Source: Leptodontidium sp. MPI-SDFR-AT-0119
Lineage: Eukaryota; Ascomycota; Leotiomycetes; Helotiales; Leptodontidiaceae
Direction of reading: 5' to 3'
Assembly (NCBI GenBank): GCA_020726505.1
Contig: JAHLEZ010000036.1
Coordinates: forward strand, 62,001 to 126,000
DNA length: 64,000 nucleotides
A model generated the notes under the pieces. That model was not told the origin of the DNA. It made no database searches and worked only from the letters and a program-made list of their open reading frames with translations. Below are positions 1 to 11,332 of the stretch, in pieces; the stretch's first letter is position 1; each line of letters starts with the position of its first letter. The position numbers and the translations under genes are program-made.

Positions 1-2
1 CT

Positions 3-1418
3 GGCATCACCTTCACCGAGGCGACGCCTGCCAGCTTTACCATTGAGTGGGTGGACTTCGACACAGACAAGTGCAACACAAAGAAAGACGACGGGGCCAT
101 TGCCCATGCCTATCCCTTTGGGTCCGAGGCAGCGAACAAGATGCACTTCAAAATCGGCCCTCATTGGGGTGACGGGATCTGGACGGACGTTGAGACGGTG
201 GCCGTCCATGAGCTGGGCCATGTTCTGGGCTTGAACCATTCCGACGACAAAAATGCAGTCATGTACGGCACGATGAGCGCCTCTCTCAAAAGAGACCTGG
301 GGGCCGACGACCGCAACGGCCTCTTCAGTCTCTACCCAAGTTGGCGACCTCTCGGTGGCGAGTCGCGAGGGACTCCCACTGTCCTGTCTTCCGAGCCCGG
401 TCGGACCGACGTCTTCGTCCGCGGTCTCAACAACAGCCGCGTCTATTACAAGTGGCGCGTGGGCATGGAGTGGTTTCCTGCCGGGGACTCGCATGAAGAC
501 CTGGGCGGAACCATCACGAGCAATATCTCCGCCGTGTCTTGGGGTCCCAAACGCATCGACGTCTTCCACCGGGGTACTGATAAAGCAGTCTGGCACAAGT
601 CTTGTGACGTCGGGGCCGGCTGGAGCGGCTGGGCTTCGCTCGGTGGAGAGATCGACGGAGACATCTCCGCTGTGTCATGGGCGCCCAACAGACTGGACCT
701 CTTTGTCAAGGGTGTTGATGCCTTCGTATACTACAAGACATGGGATGGAAATGCCTGGAAGCCATCGCAGACCGGCTGGACCAAGCTCGGCGGCCAGCAA
801 GTTGGCTGGGGCTCCCCAAAAGCCGTTTGCTGGGGGGCGAATCGGATTGATGTCTTCGTCCGTGGTCCATTATCTATGGGTTCCAGTGGTGGCTCGCATT
901 CCGACGTGTACCAGAAGACCTGGGACGGAGCATCCTGGCAACCTACGGGTGACACATGGACAAAGCTCGGTGGGAACCCAACTGGGGAAATTTCTGTCGT
1001 CTCGACGGCTCCACACCGGCTGGACCTGTTCGCTAGGGGATCCGACAACTATTTGCTCTCCAAGTCCTGGGACGGATCGAAATGGACTCCAGAGGGCTAC
1101 GTATGGCAAAAACTAACCCAGGGTGGCACTATCAAGTCATCACCGTCAGCCGTTGCTTGGCCTAGTGTAGCAGACTTGATCACAGTTGTGGCCCTTCTAT
1201 CAGACGGCGAAGTAGGGATGAACGATTATAGTGGAGATACCCCCCAATATCCATGGTCGGGATGGAAACATATCAGTCCTTCTCTCTATCCTGGCAAGAA
1301 AGTGAATTCATCGTTGGTAGATAATCCGGTTCTGGTTAGGACTGGGTCGTCGCGAGGTGGGAAAGACTGGTCCATTGCTACTCTCAAGGACGATGCAGGG
1401 CTCTATGTGTATATGTAA
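3..1418 (+). CDS. Secreted matrixin-like zinc metalloprotease with C-terminal lectin-like beta-propeller (5' partial)
   Basis: The reading frame is open from the window edge, so the start lies to the left; the first ATG-like start inside the window is only a GTG. A zincin signature [11 protein letters not shown] (HExxHxxGxxH) lies at 207-239, followed by a Met-turn-like AVMYG about 8 residues later, as in matrixins (family M10). From about 400 onward there are at least five repeats of the form R-I/L/T-D-V/L-F-V-R/K-G (near 402, 550, 690, 842 and 1018), spaced about 130-175 nt, each followed by an aromatic-rich Y-K-x-W-D-G strand. This resembles the PLL / fungal fucose-lectin type beta-propeller. 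I infer a secreted protease carried to glycans by its propeller. The signal peptide and prodomain would be upstream and are not seen. The stop at 1416-1418 is followed by AT-rich intergenic DNA. Confidence 0.85.
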   Translation, partial: GITFTEATPASFTIEWVDFDTDKCNTKKDDGAIAHAYPFGSEAANKMHFKIGPHWGDGIWTDVETVAVHELGHVLGLNHSDDKNAVMYGTMSASLKRDLGADDRNGLFSLYPSWRPLGGESRGTPTVLSSEPGRTDVFVRGLNNSRVYYKWRVGMEWFPAGDSHEDLGGTITSNISAVSWGPKRIDVFHRGTDKAVWHKSCDVGAGWSGWASLGGEIDGDISAVSWAPNRLDLFVKGVDAFVYYKTWDGNAWKPSQTGWTKLGGQQVGWGSPKAVCWGANRIDVFVRGPLSMGSSGGSHSDVYQKTWDGASWQPTGDTWTKLGGNPTGEISVVSTAPHRLDLFARGSDNYLLSKSWDGSKWTPEGYVWQKLTQGGTIKSSPSAVAWPSVADLITVVALLSDGEVGMNDYSGDTPQYPWSGWKHISPSLYPGKKVNSSLVDNPVLVRTGSSRGGKDWSIATLKDDAGLYVYM

Positions 1419-2169
1419 GACCTTGAAGAGCCTCTCTTGTGATCAGAGAGTTGGGATAGATCCTTGACCTCCGCTATAGTTATTGGTTCAATTTGCATTT
1501 GTTAGTCAAGGATATCGATTCTTTATATTTGCATCCATCCACATGAGCATTGCCGCTACACGCCAGCTGCAATAGTATAAGGGCATATATGGCAGCAGCG
1601 ATATGCGTTCTCTGTGATGTCGATCGCTGTTTGCGTAAGTGTTATATAAATCTATTTATATTGAACGAGCAGATAGGGACGTTCTTTGGACGTTCTTTGT
1701 CAGTAAGGACCCCTCTGCGACTTCTATGCCTCAGACTGCTGCTGGGTTTTGAGAGAGACTAATTTGATCTTGAAAATCGCCATGGGATCGCCCATTAATT
1801 GAGGGGGTATTCCTTTTTTTTATATGCGAGGCAAGGCAAGGCATTCGCTTTCTCAAACCTGATTGTCCAAGGCAACTTTCCCGACTTTGAAAGTGTGTCG
1901 AAAATCTTTTAGTATCTAACAAGCACTTCATTACAAATTTCAAAAAACAAAATAGACGTTTGAGATTCCAATCTTTGAAGATGAGTTATGCGATGAGGAA
2001 GACTTGATATATAATCATCGTCGTAAATGCCTTATGAAAATTTGAAATTATGTACAATCAGGTGAAATTAAAGAGCGCCACGTGACATTTACCCCTTTCC
2101 TTATTACTTAAGAATAATTTTATTAATTGTAAATATAAAAGTAGTCTAAATAGCTTAATTTGTAAGTAA
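1419..2169. other. Intergenic, AT-rich, no gene recognised
   Basis: This is the 3' flank of the metalloprotease gene grading into AT-rich sequence. No convincing coding pattern or RNA gene is seen. Short open frames here show no family signature. Confidence 0.6.
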
Positions 2170-2832
2170 TTAGTACTTCGTTGCTTTTCCTTTGTTTTTT
2201 AGGTATGCCTCTTATCTTTTAGGTATAAAATTATATAGTTTTAGAAGGAAATTTCCGTTTATATTAAGCTACACTTCTTTTAATACCGTACGCATTTGTT
2301 ACGACCTCCGATGCGCCTCGTATTCTAACCGACACGGGCTCGTAGCATCGCTGGCTATGCGACGGCGCTAAGCCTAATTAGGAAGACTAAGAGGCGAGTA
2401 TGCGACATATTAGTGTAAATGGCGTTCGACTACGCTAGGCCCTATTAAAAGGGTCCTTCGTGTATTTATACTCGAGCTCCCTCTTATAAAGAGCTCTCCT
2501 TTCCTCCTTGTCTTTTCTTCTCGATTCTGAGCGTAGCTTTAGGCCTAAATATAAAGCTAGAGTCAACTCGCCGTATTAACCTCTTGCCAGCCGTAACAGC
2601 ATTTCCCTTGCCGACTTTACTTTGTGCTTTCGTTTAGACATTATATCCTTGATATATTTCTAAAGATTCTTAATTGGATTAAGGTTAAGAGATTATATCG
2701 GCTATATTATACGATTAACCTTTTTGTTCGCTAAGTAGTTCTAAATAATATTCGCCGTATACTAAAGCGCATTATCTTCTTGCATAACTATTTTTTGCTA
2801 TACTTTGTACGAGGCTGCGAAGATAGTTCCGG
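2170..2832 (-). pseudogene. Tc1/mariner-type transposase remnant, split by a solo LTR
   Basis: Reading the minus strand from about 2832 down to 2599, one frame gives the C-terminal catalytic part of a Tc1/mariner transposase: VMQEDNAL, then a degraded NLNPI-NL version of the family's PDLNPIENLW motif, then KYIKDIMSKRKHK. The frame resumes left of the inserted LTR (2296 to 2170) with VLKEV, NINGNFLLKLYN and a terminal NKGKATKY followed by TAA. Several tryptophan or glutamine positions are stop codons, as expected from RIP. The N-terminal half is missing; beyond 2832 the sequence switches to a lactonase-like relic. Confidence 0.75.
2297..2598. mobile_element. Solo LTR (302 bp) with perfect 5-bp target duplication
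   Basis: The segment starts TGTTACG and ends CGTAACA, an inverted terminal repeat of LTR type. It is flanked by the direct repeat GCATT at 2292-2296 and 2599-2603. It interrupts a Tc1/mariner transposase frame that continues on both sides. A related truncated copy begins at 32866 with the same TGTTACGACC start and about 200 bp of clear similarity. No internal retrotransposon coding region adjoins it, so it is a recombined solo LTR. Confidence 0.9.
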
Positions 2833-2839
2833 CTCCGGT

Positions 2840-3455
2840 GCCACTAGTTGAAATCCCTTGTCAGTGTGCCTGGATAGATTCCTTGCTCCTAGCTCTTCTT
2901 CACATGAAATGCATCACCCGTAATGACAACGGAACCCATCTGCTCTAGGCTTATCTCCATCGCGGTTAAGCCTATAGTGTAGCCATAGCAGTGATTTAAA
3001 GTAATACCCAGGTATATATCAAACGTTTGCGACGAGAAAGTCTCCTACTTCAGCCGATCAACAACGAGGTAGTCCTTAACACAAGTGCCCCGTTCTAATC
3101 CGGTTGTATAACTCCAGAAAGCATGTTTCAGCTCCTCTTTATGACATTAAACCTCGACGTTTGTATTAGAAACCGGATTAACCTCGGTTTTCTTGGACGA
3201 TGAGGGAAAGCGAATTCCATACTGACCGGAGTTGAAGAAGCGCTCTAGACCTCCAGCATAGTCGCAATGTAGATGACTTAGTACTATTGCCTTCACGTCC
3301 GTTATTTCCCCAGCCTTAGTGGCTTTAATCGCCTCGGGCAGACCGTGTATAGACTTGTCCCAGATTCTCGGGCTACACTCTATCGCCTTTTCGCCCTAGC
3401 TTATAATCACATCCTCGCAAGAGCCGCTATTAAATAAAATGAGTGAGTCCTATAT
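2840..3455 (-). pseudogene. Metallo-beta-lactamase (N-acyl-homoserine-lactonase-like) pseudogene
   Basis: On the minus strand one frame reads, in order, LILFNSGSCEDVIIS, PRIWDKSIHGLPEAIK, EITDVKAIVLSHLHCDYAGG (zinc motif at 3249-3275), CHKEELKHAFW, then FDIYLGITLNHCYGYT and GSVVITGDAFH. The order matches AhlD-type metallo-beta-lactamases: HxHxDH, later HxxGHT and a conserved Asp. Two metal-ligand histidines are tyrosine here (HLHCDY, CYGY), each explained by a CAT-to-TAT change of the RIP type, and in-frame stops are present. It is therefore a dead copy. Its downstream end is fused at about 2832-2840 to the Tc1/mariner relic. Confidence 0.75.
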
Positions 3456-4323
3456 CCGGATAGTATACTAATACTACAATCATAATCAAGTCTCGTCGTT
3501 CATGAGATTGTAGAGGAAGGCTAGGACGGAATTAATTAGCACCAGTAAGCACATTTGCCGCATCTAAGTCAATGAATCTTAAGTTCAGAAGCTTTGGGAA
3601 GACAGTTAGCGTCTAACCTATTCTAGAAGGAGCGTATTATAGATTGCCTATGGTTTTGCACCGCTAGATAGAGTTGTTGGACGCATTATAAAGAGGGCCA
3701 ATAGTGTAAGTAATCAGTATGTGAACCTTTGGGGTCGTTCTGTTGTCTAGATCGGCAGATTTCCAAAAGACTACTGAAGTTATCAATCATTTAACCGTTG
3801 CCTCAGTGTCTGTCGGCCCTGACACAAAGCACCGCAGAATGACGGCACCAATGGTTGGCAGGATGCATTGGGGTCGAACACGAGGGACTAACAAGGGTCT
3901 GGGCCCAATAAGTACCGAATGTACATAAAACACGTTCATAATCTTATCCTATAATACCCCCGTCAGGATGCTACATTAGCAGCGAAGTTAAAAGGTAGGA
4001 TATGCATCTCAAGCACTAAACATAAACTTTAAATAAACCTAGTCCAACCTTTGGGTCAGCAGTCTGTATTAGCGTTGAAGATTTGGTGTTAAGATAACCC
4101 TACCTATATTCCTCCCGTCAGCAGGCTACATCAGCACCAAGCCCTAGTGTCGTGGGAGGCTCTCTCTAAGTAATAAATATAAACATGAAATGCAATCCTA
4201 ACCTCGTCTTTCCTCCTGTGAGCATCCGGATTGGAAAGACACCCAGATTCGAAACAAAGTATATCATTGACGAACATTATGTCATTCTTTAATCTTACGC
4301 CGAAGCCGGAGACGTTGCTAGGA
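3456..4323. other. Intergenic, with imperfect direct repeats
   Basis: No supported gene. A motif of the form CCCGTCAG-(4 nt)-GCTACAT-AGCA occurs near 3958 and 4114 with similar following sequence ending in ATAAACAT/ATAAACTT; a weaker third version lies near 4208. The segment separates the lactonase and aldo-keto reductase relics. Confidence 0.5.
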
Positions 4324-4737
4324 TACCATCGCATCCTGTCGCCAACCGCAGCCGTTTAACTGTCTCCTATATGTTTGGGAGGCATTAGTATTAAAAACTC
4401 GTGGAGCGAATTGTTCGGTCGCAGCGAAGACCTCTTCATTATTCTCGATAGCTACTTTTCCCTCGGTGGCAACTTTATCAACACCGCAAATCACTACAAT
4501 TTGGGAGAGTCAGAATCCTTGATTAGCGAGTGGATGGAAAAACGGGGCATTCGTGATTAGATAGTCGTCGCTACAAAATATACAGCTCCTTATCGGAATC
4601 ACAACCGCGAGTATAAGCCATTGCAAAGCAACTTTGCAGGAAATTCGGTAAAGAGCATGTACATCTCAGTCAGGGACAGCCTCAAGAAGCTCAGAACTGA
4701 CTATATTGATATTCTCTACGTTCATTTAGGTGAACTA
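4324..4737 (+). pseudogene. Aldo-keto reductase (aryl-alcohol-dehydrogenase-like) pseudogene, truncated
   Basis: The frame reads ILSPTAAV-stop-LSPICLGGISI, then FIILDSYFSLGGNFINTANH, SLISEWMEKRGIRD, a TAG at 4558-4560, and IVVATKYTAPYRNHNREYKP followed by RTDYIDILYVH before TAA at 4735-4737. These are the N-terminal motifs of the fungal AAD-type aldo-keto reductases: barrel strand 1, F(I)DTA, ATKYT and YIDILYVH. The usual catalytic Asp of DTA is Asn here, the TAA near 4357 and the TAG at 4558 both fit C-to-T change, and the C-terminal two thirds of the protein is absent. It is a RIP-damaged remnant. Confidence 0.8.
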
Positions 4738-4835
4738 TAACATTACTCTGAAGTGCTCTAATGTATTCTTTCGGCTTCTTCTTTCTCATACACTTCTCGC
4801 TCAAGCTCTCTCCCTTTCTCTTTCTCAATGACTAT
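4738..4835. other. Spacer between AKR relic and cupredoxin gene
   Basis: Short C/T-rich spacer that would hold the 3' UTR of the minus-strand cupredoxin gene. Nothing else is recognised. Confidence 0.4.
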
Positions 4836-5747
4836 CTAAAGCAAACCAGCCCAAAATGCGAGCGAAGCAAGGGCCGTTGCCAATCCGGAAACTATGAAAT
4901 TTTGTTGGCATAAGAGCGAGTTACCAGAGCTGGCGGCTTGGGTTGGGGAGGCGGAGGCGGAGGCGGAGGCACTGCCTGCTGCTGCTGATCCAGAAGAGGC
5001 GGCGGCGGAGGCTGATGTGCGGATGGAGGAGGCGGTTGATGCAGGAGATGAAGCGGTGCCTGTTGTGGTTGCTGGGGAGGAGCTGCCTGATGAGGAGGAG
5101 GCGAGGATGCCGCCTTGGACTTGGGCGGGGGCTTGACTGTCGGATTCACCAGCTGCGGCAGTTCGGTAGGTCGCTAGGTCGGATTCTCTGTAGTAGGTGT
5201 TAAAATTGAAAGGTTGAAAGGCGGCTGAGTATGGCCGTGATAGGATATGGAGGTAGGCGGTGTGGTAACTTACGGGACGTTCACGCCTCCAACCATACCA
5301 CCCTGGCAATGGCCGGGGATGGAGCAGTAGAAGTAGATTGGGTCGGTGTTGTTCACGGTCACGACGAAGGTCTTGCCGCTGACATCGAGGCCTGAGTAGA
5401 ATGATGTTTCCGAAGGCCTACAGGCCGAGTCGGCGGACCCAGAAACCACATCGTGGTTGTTAGATGTGAAGCGGAAGGTGAGGGTGTCACCGGCGACGGC
5501 AGTGGTGATAGCCGGGGTGTCTACGTGGGGTTGGAGTGTTAGTGTCTGGGACGGAGATAGATGGACGTGATAGGAGATGTGATTTGAGGATAATTGATTT
5601 GGACGGAGTAAAGAGGTGAAGTAGAGAGGTGAAGAAGAAGGAGAGAGAAAACGTACAGCTGAACGCAGGTCCAACACTGATGTCGTGGTTTGCGGCCATG
5701 ACCACAGCCGAGGAGGCGAGAACAGCGAGGGTGGTTTTGAAAGACAT
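4836..5747 (-). CDS. Extracellular serine-rich cupredoxin, probably GPI-anchored (three exons)
   Basis: Proposed CDS: complement(join(4836..5187, 5274..5520, 5657..5747)), 229 aa. Exon 1 encodes a signal peptide (MSFKTTLAVLASSAVVMA). Intron 1 (5521-5656) has GTACGT/CGTAG ends and intron 2 (5188-5273) GTAAGT/ACAG ends; both keep frame. The cupredoxin domain spans about residues 20-113, with candidate copper ligands H53 (NNHDVV), C96, H101 and M106 in CSIPGHCQGGM. The C-terminal exon is a Ser/Ala/Thr-rich stalk ending in a hydrophobic tail (ATALASLAFWAGLL) that fits a GPI signal. The family is common in fungal cell walls; its role is not established here. The stalk also gives open proline-rich and acidic frames that are shadows of the repeat. 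A TATA-like run lies near 5888, about 140 bp upstream of the ATG. Confidence 0.85.
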
Positions 5748-6439
5748 GATATGATTGAAGTAGACGACGTTTGGATGTTAACTTAATTGAAAATATTGAG
5801 AGAATTGTGACGATCGAGAGAGTGAGTTGAGAGAATTTTATTTGAGAGATATGAAGACAGTAGTGAAATGCCAGGACCGCATTGCATTATATATATACCA
5901 GAAGCTAGAATGCCTGAACTTTCTTTCTTTCTTTTACAACCGGAATTGAGGCTTGGCATCGCATTCGAAGTTTTGAATGCGACGAGCCAAGCACGAGTAA
6001 ATGCCATGCAGGTACGAAGCACAGTACCTGGTTGAGGTGAGGACGAATACTGACTTTAGTAAAAGCATGGCGACAGGGTCAAAAAGAGCCAAAATGGGCA
6101 AATCTCCGGTGGGCGCTTGTTGGCATCGCCTTAAGTCCGTATAGTGAGTTGACTGTTGCCGAGTTTTGTTTTTCTTGCTAAGCCTAATGTGGCTACCCTT
6201 TCGGTGGCTGAGCACTGCGCACTTAGATGGTTAAAACTTTGTTTTCCTACTTTCTTTAAGGTTCGACGGATCGCCGGCGAGTTGGTTGGGTCGAGAGCGC
6301 AAACACCCACCACCTGTTCCTCCCCCTCCTTACACGTTCTCCGACACGGAGACTAGGTCTCTGCATCGCTGACCCCGTGACGTACATCTCCAGCGCTCCT
6401 CAGTAATTAGCGCAGAAGTTCACTGAGCCCGAGGAAGGG
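5748..6439. other. Intergenic / upstream region of the cupredoxin gene
   Basis: Holds the presumed promoter of the minus-strand cupredoxin gene, with a TATATATA run near 5888. No recognisable protein family in the several short overlapping open frames on both strands. Confidence 0.5.
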
Positions 6440-7000
6440 AAGCTAGCGGACCTGGAGTACCTACGGTTAATTGGGGATTTGCACTGGTTACTACCGCTGG
6501 ATGAGAAAACAATCGAGGGAAATATGTAGCATCGGGCTGGAGCTGTTAGCCTTGGAGCACTCGGCAGCTTGACTGCACAGGCAGAGAGGGTTGGGGTAGA
6601 ACTCCCGCCTGGATTTCTGGAGTTTATGGGCAGCGGGCAGCTGATGGGAAGGATGTATCTCGGCGGCGACTATTTCTCGCTCAATTCTGCGGGATTGGTG
6701 AAGTGTAAACCGCAAGATGACAAGGACGATGGTGGGTACATCGTGAGGTTCATGTGCGATCAGCAAGGTTGTGGTTATTGGTCTCTGTACCTTGCGCCGG
6801 GAGGTTATAGTTGTGTGATGGATTGTCCACGCGATGTTGAATGTTGGGAGTGTCAGAGACAGGATCAACGAGGCCATCCTGCGCCGGAAGCCCACAAAAG
6901 TGTGAAGGTTGCTTGTCAGAAGATGAAGTGGACGCTGGGTCATACGAGTTTTGAGGAGTGGTTGTGTTTAGAATTCGCTGTAATGTTGACTTCTTTTTAA
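6440..7000 (+). pseudogene. Hypothetical fungal protein, frameshifted and 3'-truncated
   Basis: A frame from 6569 reads ERVGVELPPGFLEFMGSG, then GRMYLGGDYFSL, VRFMCDQQGCGYWSLYLAPG and a C-terminal SFEEWL. The pattern (a 'xLPPGFxxFM' helix, a D-Y-F-S-L strand, 'YWSLYLAPGG') looks like an uncharacterised fungal family, possibly SMI1/KNR4-like; I am not sure. Just upstream, 6449-6540 encodes DLEYLRLIGDLHWLLPLDEK in the same frame up to a TAG, while GLELLALEHSAA is read in another frame near 6535-6570, so at least two frameshifts break the gene. Codon use is normal until about 6970, then the AT-rich repeat block begins, suggesting loss of the 3' end. Confidence 0.5.
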
Positions 7001-9880
7001 CTTAGTCTTAGGACCATATAACCTCTTAGGACTTATGAGGGCCCTAGGAGAGTAAGTTAAGGCTGAATCGTGCTTTTGTTTATGTGGCGGATTTATTCAA
7101 GTTTCTATAGTACTTACAAGTGGTCTCTTACTAGTAGTTTAATAGTACTATTAGCTTCTTGGTACTAATTATGCGTTAGTAAGTTAACGTTCTTTCTTAT
7201 GTGCCGAAAAACCTTGCGTACTAAGAAAACTCATAAGTACTTTAACTTTAAGCTTTTTAAACTTTATACTAATATACGAGTTTATAAAAATAAAATATTA
7301 GTAGTATTATATAGCTATTTATTAGTAATTTGATCCTTTCCGAAGAAAATTTTATACTTCCATTATTACTTTTGTTTTAATTTATGAGAAGCTTTTATTT
7401 AGGCTTTAGTATAAGTTCTTTATTATAATTATATTAACAAGCTTTTATAATCTCTTATACTTCTTAAAGGTTTTTATTTAAGCTTTAGATTTATATTTTT
7501 TGTTAGAGACCTTTTTAACCTTTATGACTATTATAGCGTATAAATAGTTATAAAGCTATTACGCGGTTCTGATGAATAATCCTTAGTTAGTAAGAGTTAA
7601 CCTCGTACTTCCCGCTAAGCTTCGGTTACTTAATTTTACCGTGATTCCGCTTATAAAATTAATAAGCGAGCTTGTGGCTTTTAATTTAAAGGCAGTCGTT
7701 ATTAGCGACAATCTAAGATTATCAGTAACATCTAACGTAATACTTTGTTTATATAGCTTTTTATAATAAGATCTTAATACTTAAAATAATATAAGCACGA
7801 ACCACCTTCGCTATTTTTTAATTGATTGTGTTATAAGTTATTTTAATATAATAAATAATTGCTATATAATATTTAGCCACTTCGTATAGCAAGCATAAGG
7901 TTAAAAGCTAATTATATTATTCTTACATATCTCGTGACTTTTTTCTTATATAAATAATATTACTAAAAAGTTATTTAACTAAGTTAGTTTGTTTTAAAAG
8001 CTTTTAAAAGCAATTAGTAATTATCAAATCGTTATAAAGTCTTAAGTTCCCTTAAGATCCTTTATAAAATAAAGATAAAAGTAAAGATATATTATATTAA
8101 AAGCTTTATATACTATTTATTAGTAAGTATAATTCCGCTTTTTATATTAGTAGTTTTAGCTTTTATAAAATTTAAAAAAATAATAATTTTCTTAACGAAT
8201 GTCTTAAAATAATAATCGTATCTTATATAGTTTTATAAGTTAGTCGATAGTTAGTAAGTAGTTAAAGATATTTAGTAGTACTTTTTATTATTTATTTATT
8301 AAATATATATAAAAGTCGGAATGTATTTGTCGTTATAATAAAAGGCTATGAAGGTGATTTAGCTAAAATGGCCCTCGAGCGTTTATTATAAGACTCTTGT
8401 CGTTGCGTCTTAGAGCCGTACCGTCTCGTCGTTAGACCTTAACACGACTTGTTTGCTATTAGGGGAAAAGGTTATAAACGTGACTTCGCTAAAATAGCCC
8501 TCGAGCGTTTAAAGCATTGTATTTTAATATATTTCTACGCTAGGATTTCTTTAAATCTAAGCCGGAATATATCCTTAAAATGTTTTTCAAATAATGCTCT
8601 GTTCTTAAGGTGAAAATAAGAGCCAAATAATATACTTAAAGAGCCGCTTATTTAATTATTAATCGGTCGGATATAGCAAACCGCGTTATATCTTATATAA
8701 ACGCATATAAATTAAAACTTCTATTAAACTTATTTATATTAAGTTAATCCGATAACGATAAGATTATATAAAAGACGTACTTAAAGATTCTCGAGCCTTT
8801 AAGTTATAACTACGTCTTTTAATACGCTTTTTAATAGACTTAGCGCCTTAAGCTAATACAAGAAGCACTAATAAAGGAAATTATAAACTAAATCGCTGTC
8901 CTTAAGGTCCTTGATCGTGTCTTTTATAATTCGACTTCCGAGTAAATGATCGACTTAGTAAAAATAATAGTACTTTATAATAGCGAGAGGATCAAGTTTA
9001 GGCGGTTTTACTTAGTCGATCGCGACTCCAGGAGCTCTTAGGTTATAAATATCACGTTATAGTATTATAAATATAACTTATCGTAATCGAGAAAAGATAG
9101 TGTTATATACATTTTATGCTCAAGGAGAAGTAGTTTTTGAGGTGCGTTTTTAATTAGAAAGTTCTTTATTAACTAATGTATAAAAAAATCGTGCGCTCTC
9201 GGATTATAAGAAAGGATTTATAATAACTTATAATCTTTGCTAAAGCTTTATATTCGCTATTAACTCTATTAAACATCTTTACTAAAGTCACTAGCTCGTT
9301 AATTATAATAGGCCGATATATAGTCAATACGACGGCCAGAATATTTATACAAAGCTTAAAATCCTTTAACGCCTTAATTTAATCTAGTATCCGCTAGTAG
9401 AGTGCATCGAGTTCAGGCGGCACGGCTTTTAACTTCTAGATGGCTTTCCACCTTAAAAGATTCGATAGCTCTTGGGACTAACGCCAGTCAAAGAAAAGTA
9501 CTATATGCGTTCAACGAAACATATTACTAGATAACGTCTCGTGTCTCGCTTTTATATTTGTTTTTCTCTCTTAAATCGTGAACTTTAGTTTAAATAAAGT
9601 CGCAACGGTAACAAAGACGGAATCTGTATTCAGCCCGAGATATAGCTTTTGCTTTACATTGCAATGTCGACATGTGCACTAGTGCAGCTAACTCCCGCTT
9701 TAATGCGTTCCCATAAGCTGATCTATTAAGACCTGCATCGTTTCTGCTACTCGACAAAATCGATCTTCATATTTTAATCTTATTAGGACTTCCCAGAAAT
9801 AGACACCGTTTAGTAGTATGCCGTAGCGCTTCCGGCTATTACAGCCTTTTCTATTATTTTCTTCACAATGAGAAATTCAA
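7001..9880. repeat. AT-rich RIP-mutated repeat block
   Basis: Nearly 2.9 kb of very AT-rich DNA without long open frames. The part at about 7150-7290 aligns with 55490-55620: both encode a version of C-R-K/E-T-L-R followed by YF-F-L-KLY, so it is a second, worse preserved relic of the helicase-like family at 53.4-55.7 kb. A 44-bp imperfect direct repeat (ending GCCCTCGAGCGTTTA) lies near 8345 and 8465. I cannot assign the remainder. Confidence 0.65.
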
Positions 9881-11332
9881 TCAGGTTTCTACGTACTTAT
9901 ACGACGTACACTCCTCGTCTCATCTCTTACAGCAGACTCATTAGCATGCCCTGTCATTAAGCTCGTCCTCTTCATCGCGGTGCTTTTCATCATCATTAGC
10001 AGCATTTGGTATATTATCGATGAATAGAGTCTCTTCCTCCACTTCACCTGCTCCTTGCGTTGCGACCTCTGTCCCGGACTTGGCAGCCGCAGGCTCGGGA
10101 TCAGTACCTTGTTCCCGGCAGAAGCTATTTGCTTGTTAAAGTCACAACACCCCGAAAGAGACATATAAAATGTATCAGGATACGTATCGCCGGATATCCT
10201 TCCACCAGATCCCCAGGGCCAAAATTAGTACGTCCATGACTTTCTCCCTGTTCCAACTCCTCCGCCCTGTAAAGGTCGAGAGGATCTACCCTCCTCTCGT
10301 CTTAGTTCCCTCATCATCATCAACCGCTACTTTCCCTCCTCTTCTTTAGCTACAACAACCACAATCCTTTTTCGCCATCTCCTTCCTCGTCATCTTATAA
10401 TGCTTTTTCATCGTCACCGCCCTTATGTCTCTCTTCGCTAGAATCTACGCCATCCTCTCGGTGCTGATAAACCATGTTGGCAGGCCATATAGTCCTTTCA
10501 TTGGGCTAAAATGAGTACTGGTGAGTTTCATAACCAATGATACAATTTACAAAGCGGTGTAAATTTGGGGCGCGGTATTGATTGGCGTGGCAAGAATAAC
10601 AACCGCGATCCCAAGAAACAACGCCCCTCGCCGGCCTATGTGTCATCTGCGACAGATACAAAGAACGGGAAGTGCATATTTCATTTTTACAAGTATATTA
10701 ATGTAAGGCTTAACGATGCACCGCGATACCCAAAATAGTCATATGCTTAGAATACATTAAACCGGGGGCTTTGAGAGTTCGGGCCGCGTTCAAATTCGGA
10801 GAGCCTTAGAGTTCGGATAGTCGCTTGATCAGGAGCGTCACCCGGGCTGGCTGATTATTAGCACGGGATTTGGCTATTTCGATGCAACCCCGCTTATGCT
10901 CCATGTTGTGCAAAGCTGGAAATTCAGTATTTCCCGTACACTCATAAACATCGAGATAACTTTTTTGTATGCGGTACTGACCATTAAGTCTGAATCCTAA
11001 TGAGTCGTTGAATTCTCAACCCTTCGAGTCCTTCGCATGGATACATATTGAAGTTTTTAGCGTCAGGAGTGCTGCGGGGGCTCACGAAGCTCCCAATCCA
11101 ATCATAGGCTGACAGCAAATTAGGCTAATCACGGCCAAGGCGTCAATGTGCTGTGCCTCTCGTATTTCAATCACCGTTGCCAAGTGAGAACTCTATATCT
11201 TGCATGACAACGCTCCACCTTGAAAATGTTTTTCCAAACATATAAATAATTGTGCGGTGAAGGAACGTCAAAAGGAGGAAACCCGCGACTTGAAAGATCA
11301 CCAAAACAACTGAAGTTCATCATCCCAAAACC
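9881..11332. other. Intergenic, no gene supported
   Basis: Mixed-composition DNA. The short open frame near 9889-10164 on the minus strand is low-complexity and has no family pattern. A TATA-like ATATAAATAA at about 11240 lies roughly 90 bp before the ATG at 11333 and may serve that gene. Confidence 0.45.

Noticed and set aside
43..1116. Overlapping frames within the metalloprotease gene
   Set aside because: They lack family motifs and overlap a clear HExxHxxGxxH gene with repeated blades.
4892..5203. Proline-rich minus frame and acidic/Arg-rich plus frames over the cupredoxin stalk
   Set aside because: They are frame shadows of the Ser/Ala-rich third exon; only one frame splices in phase with the cupredoxin exon and ends in a hydrophobic tail.
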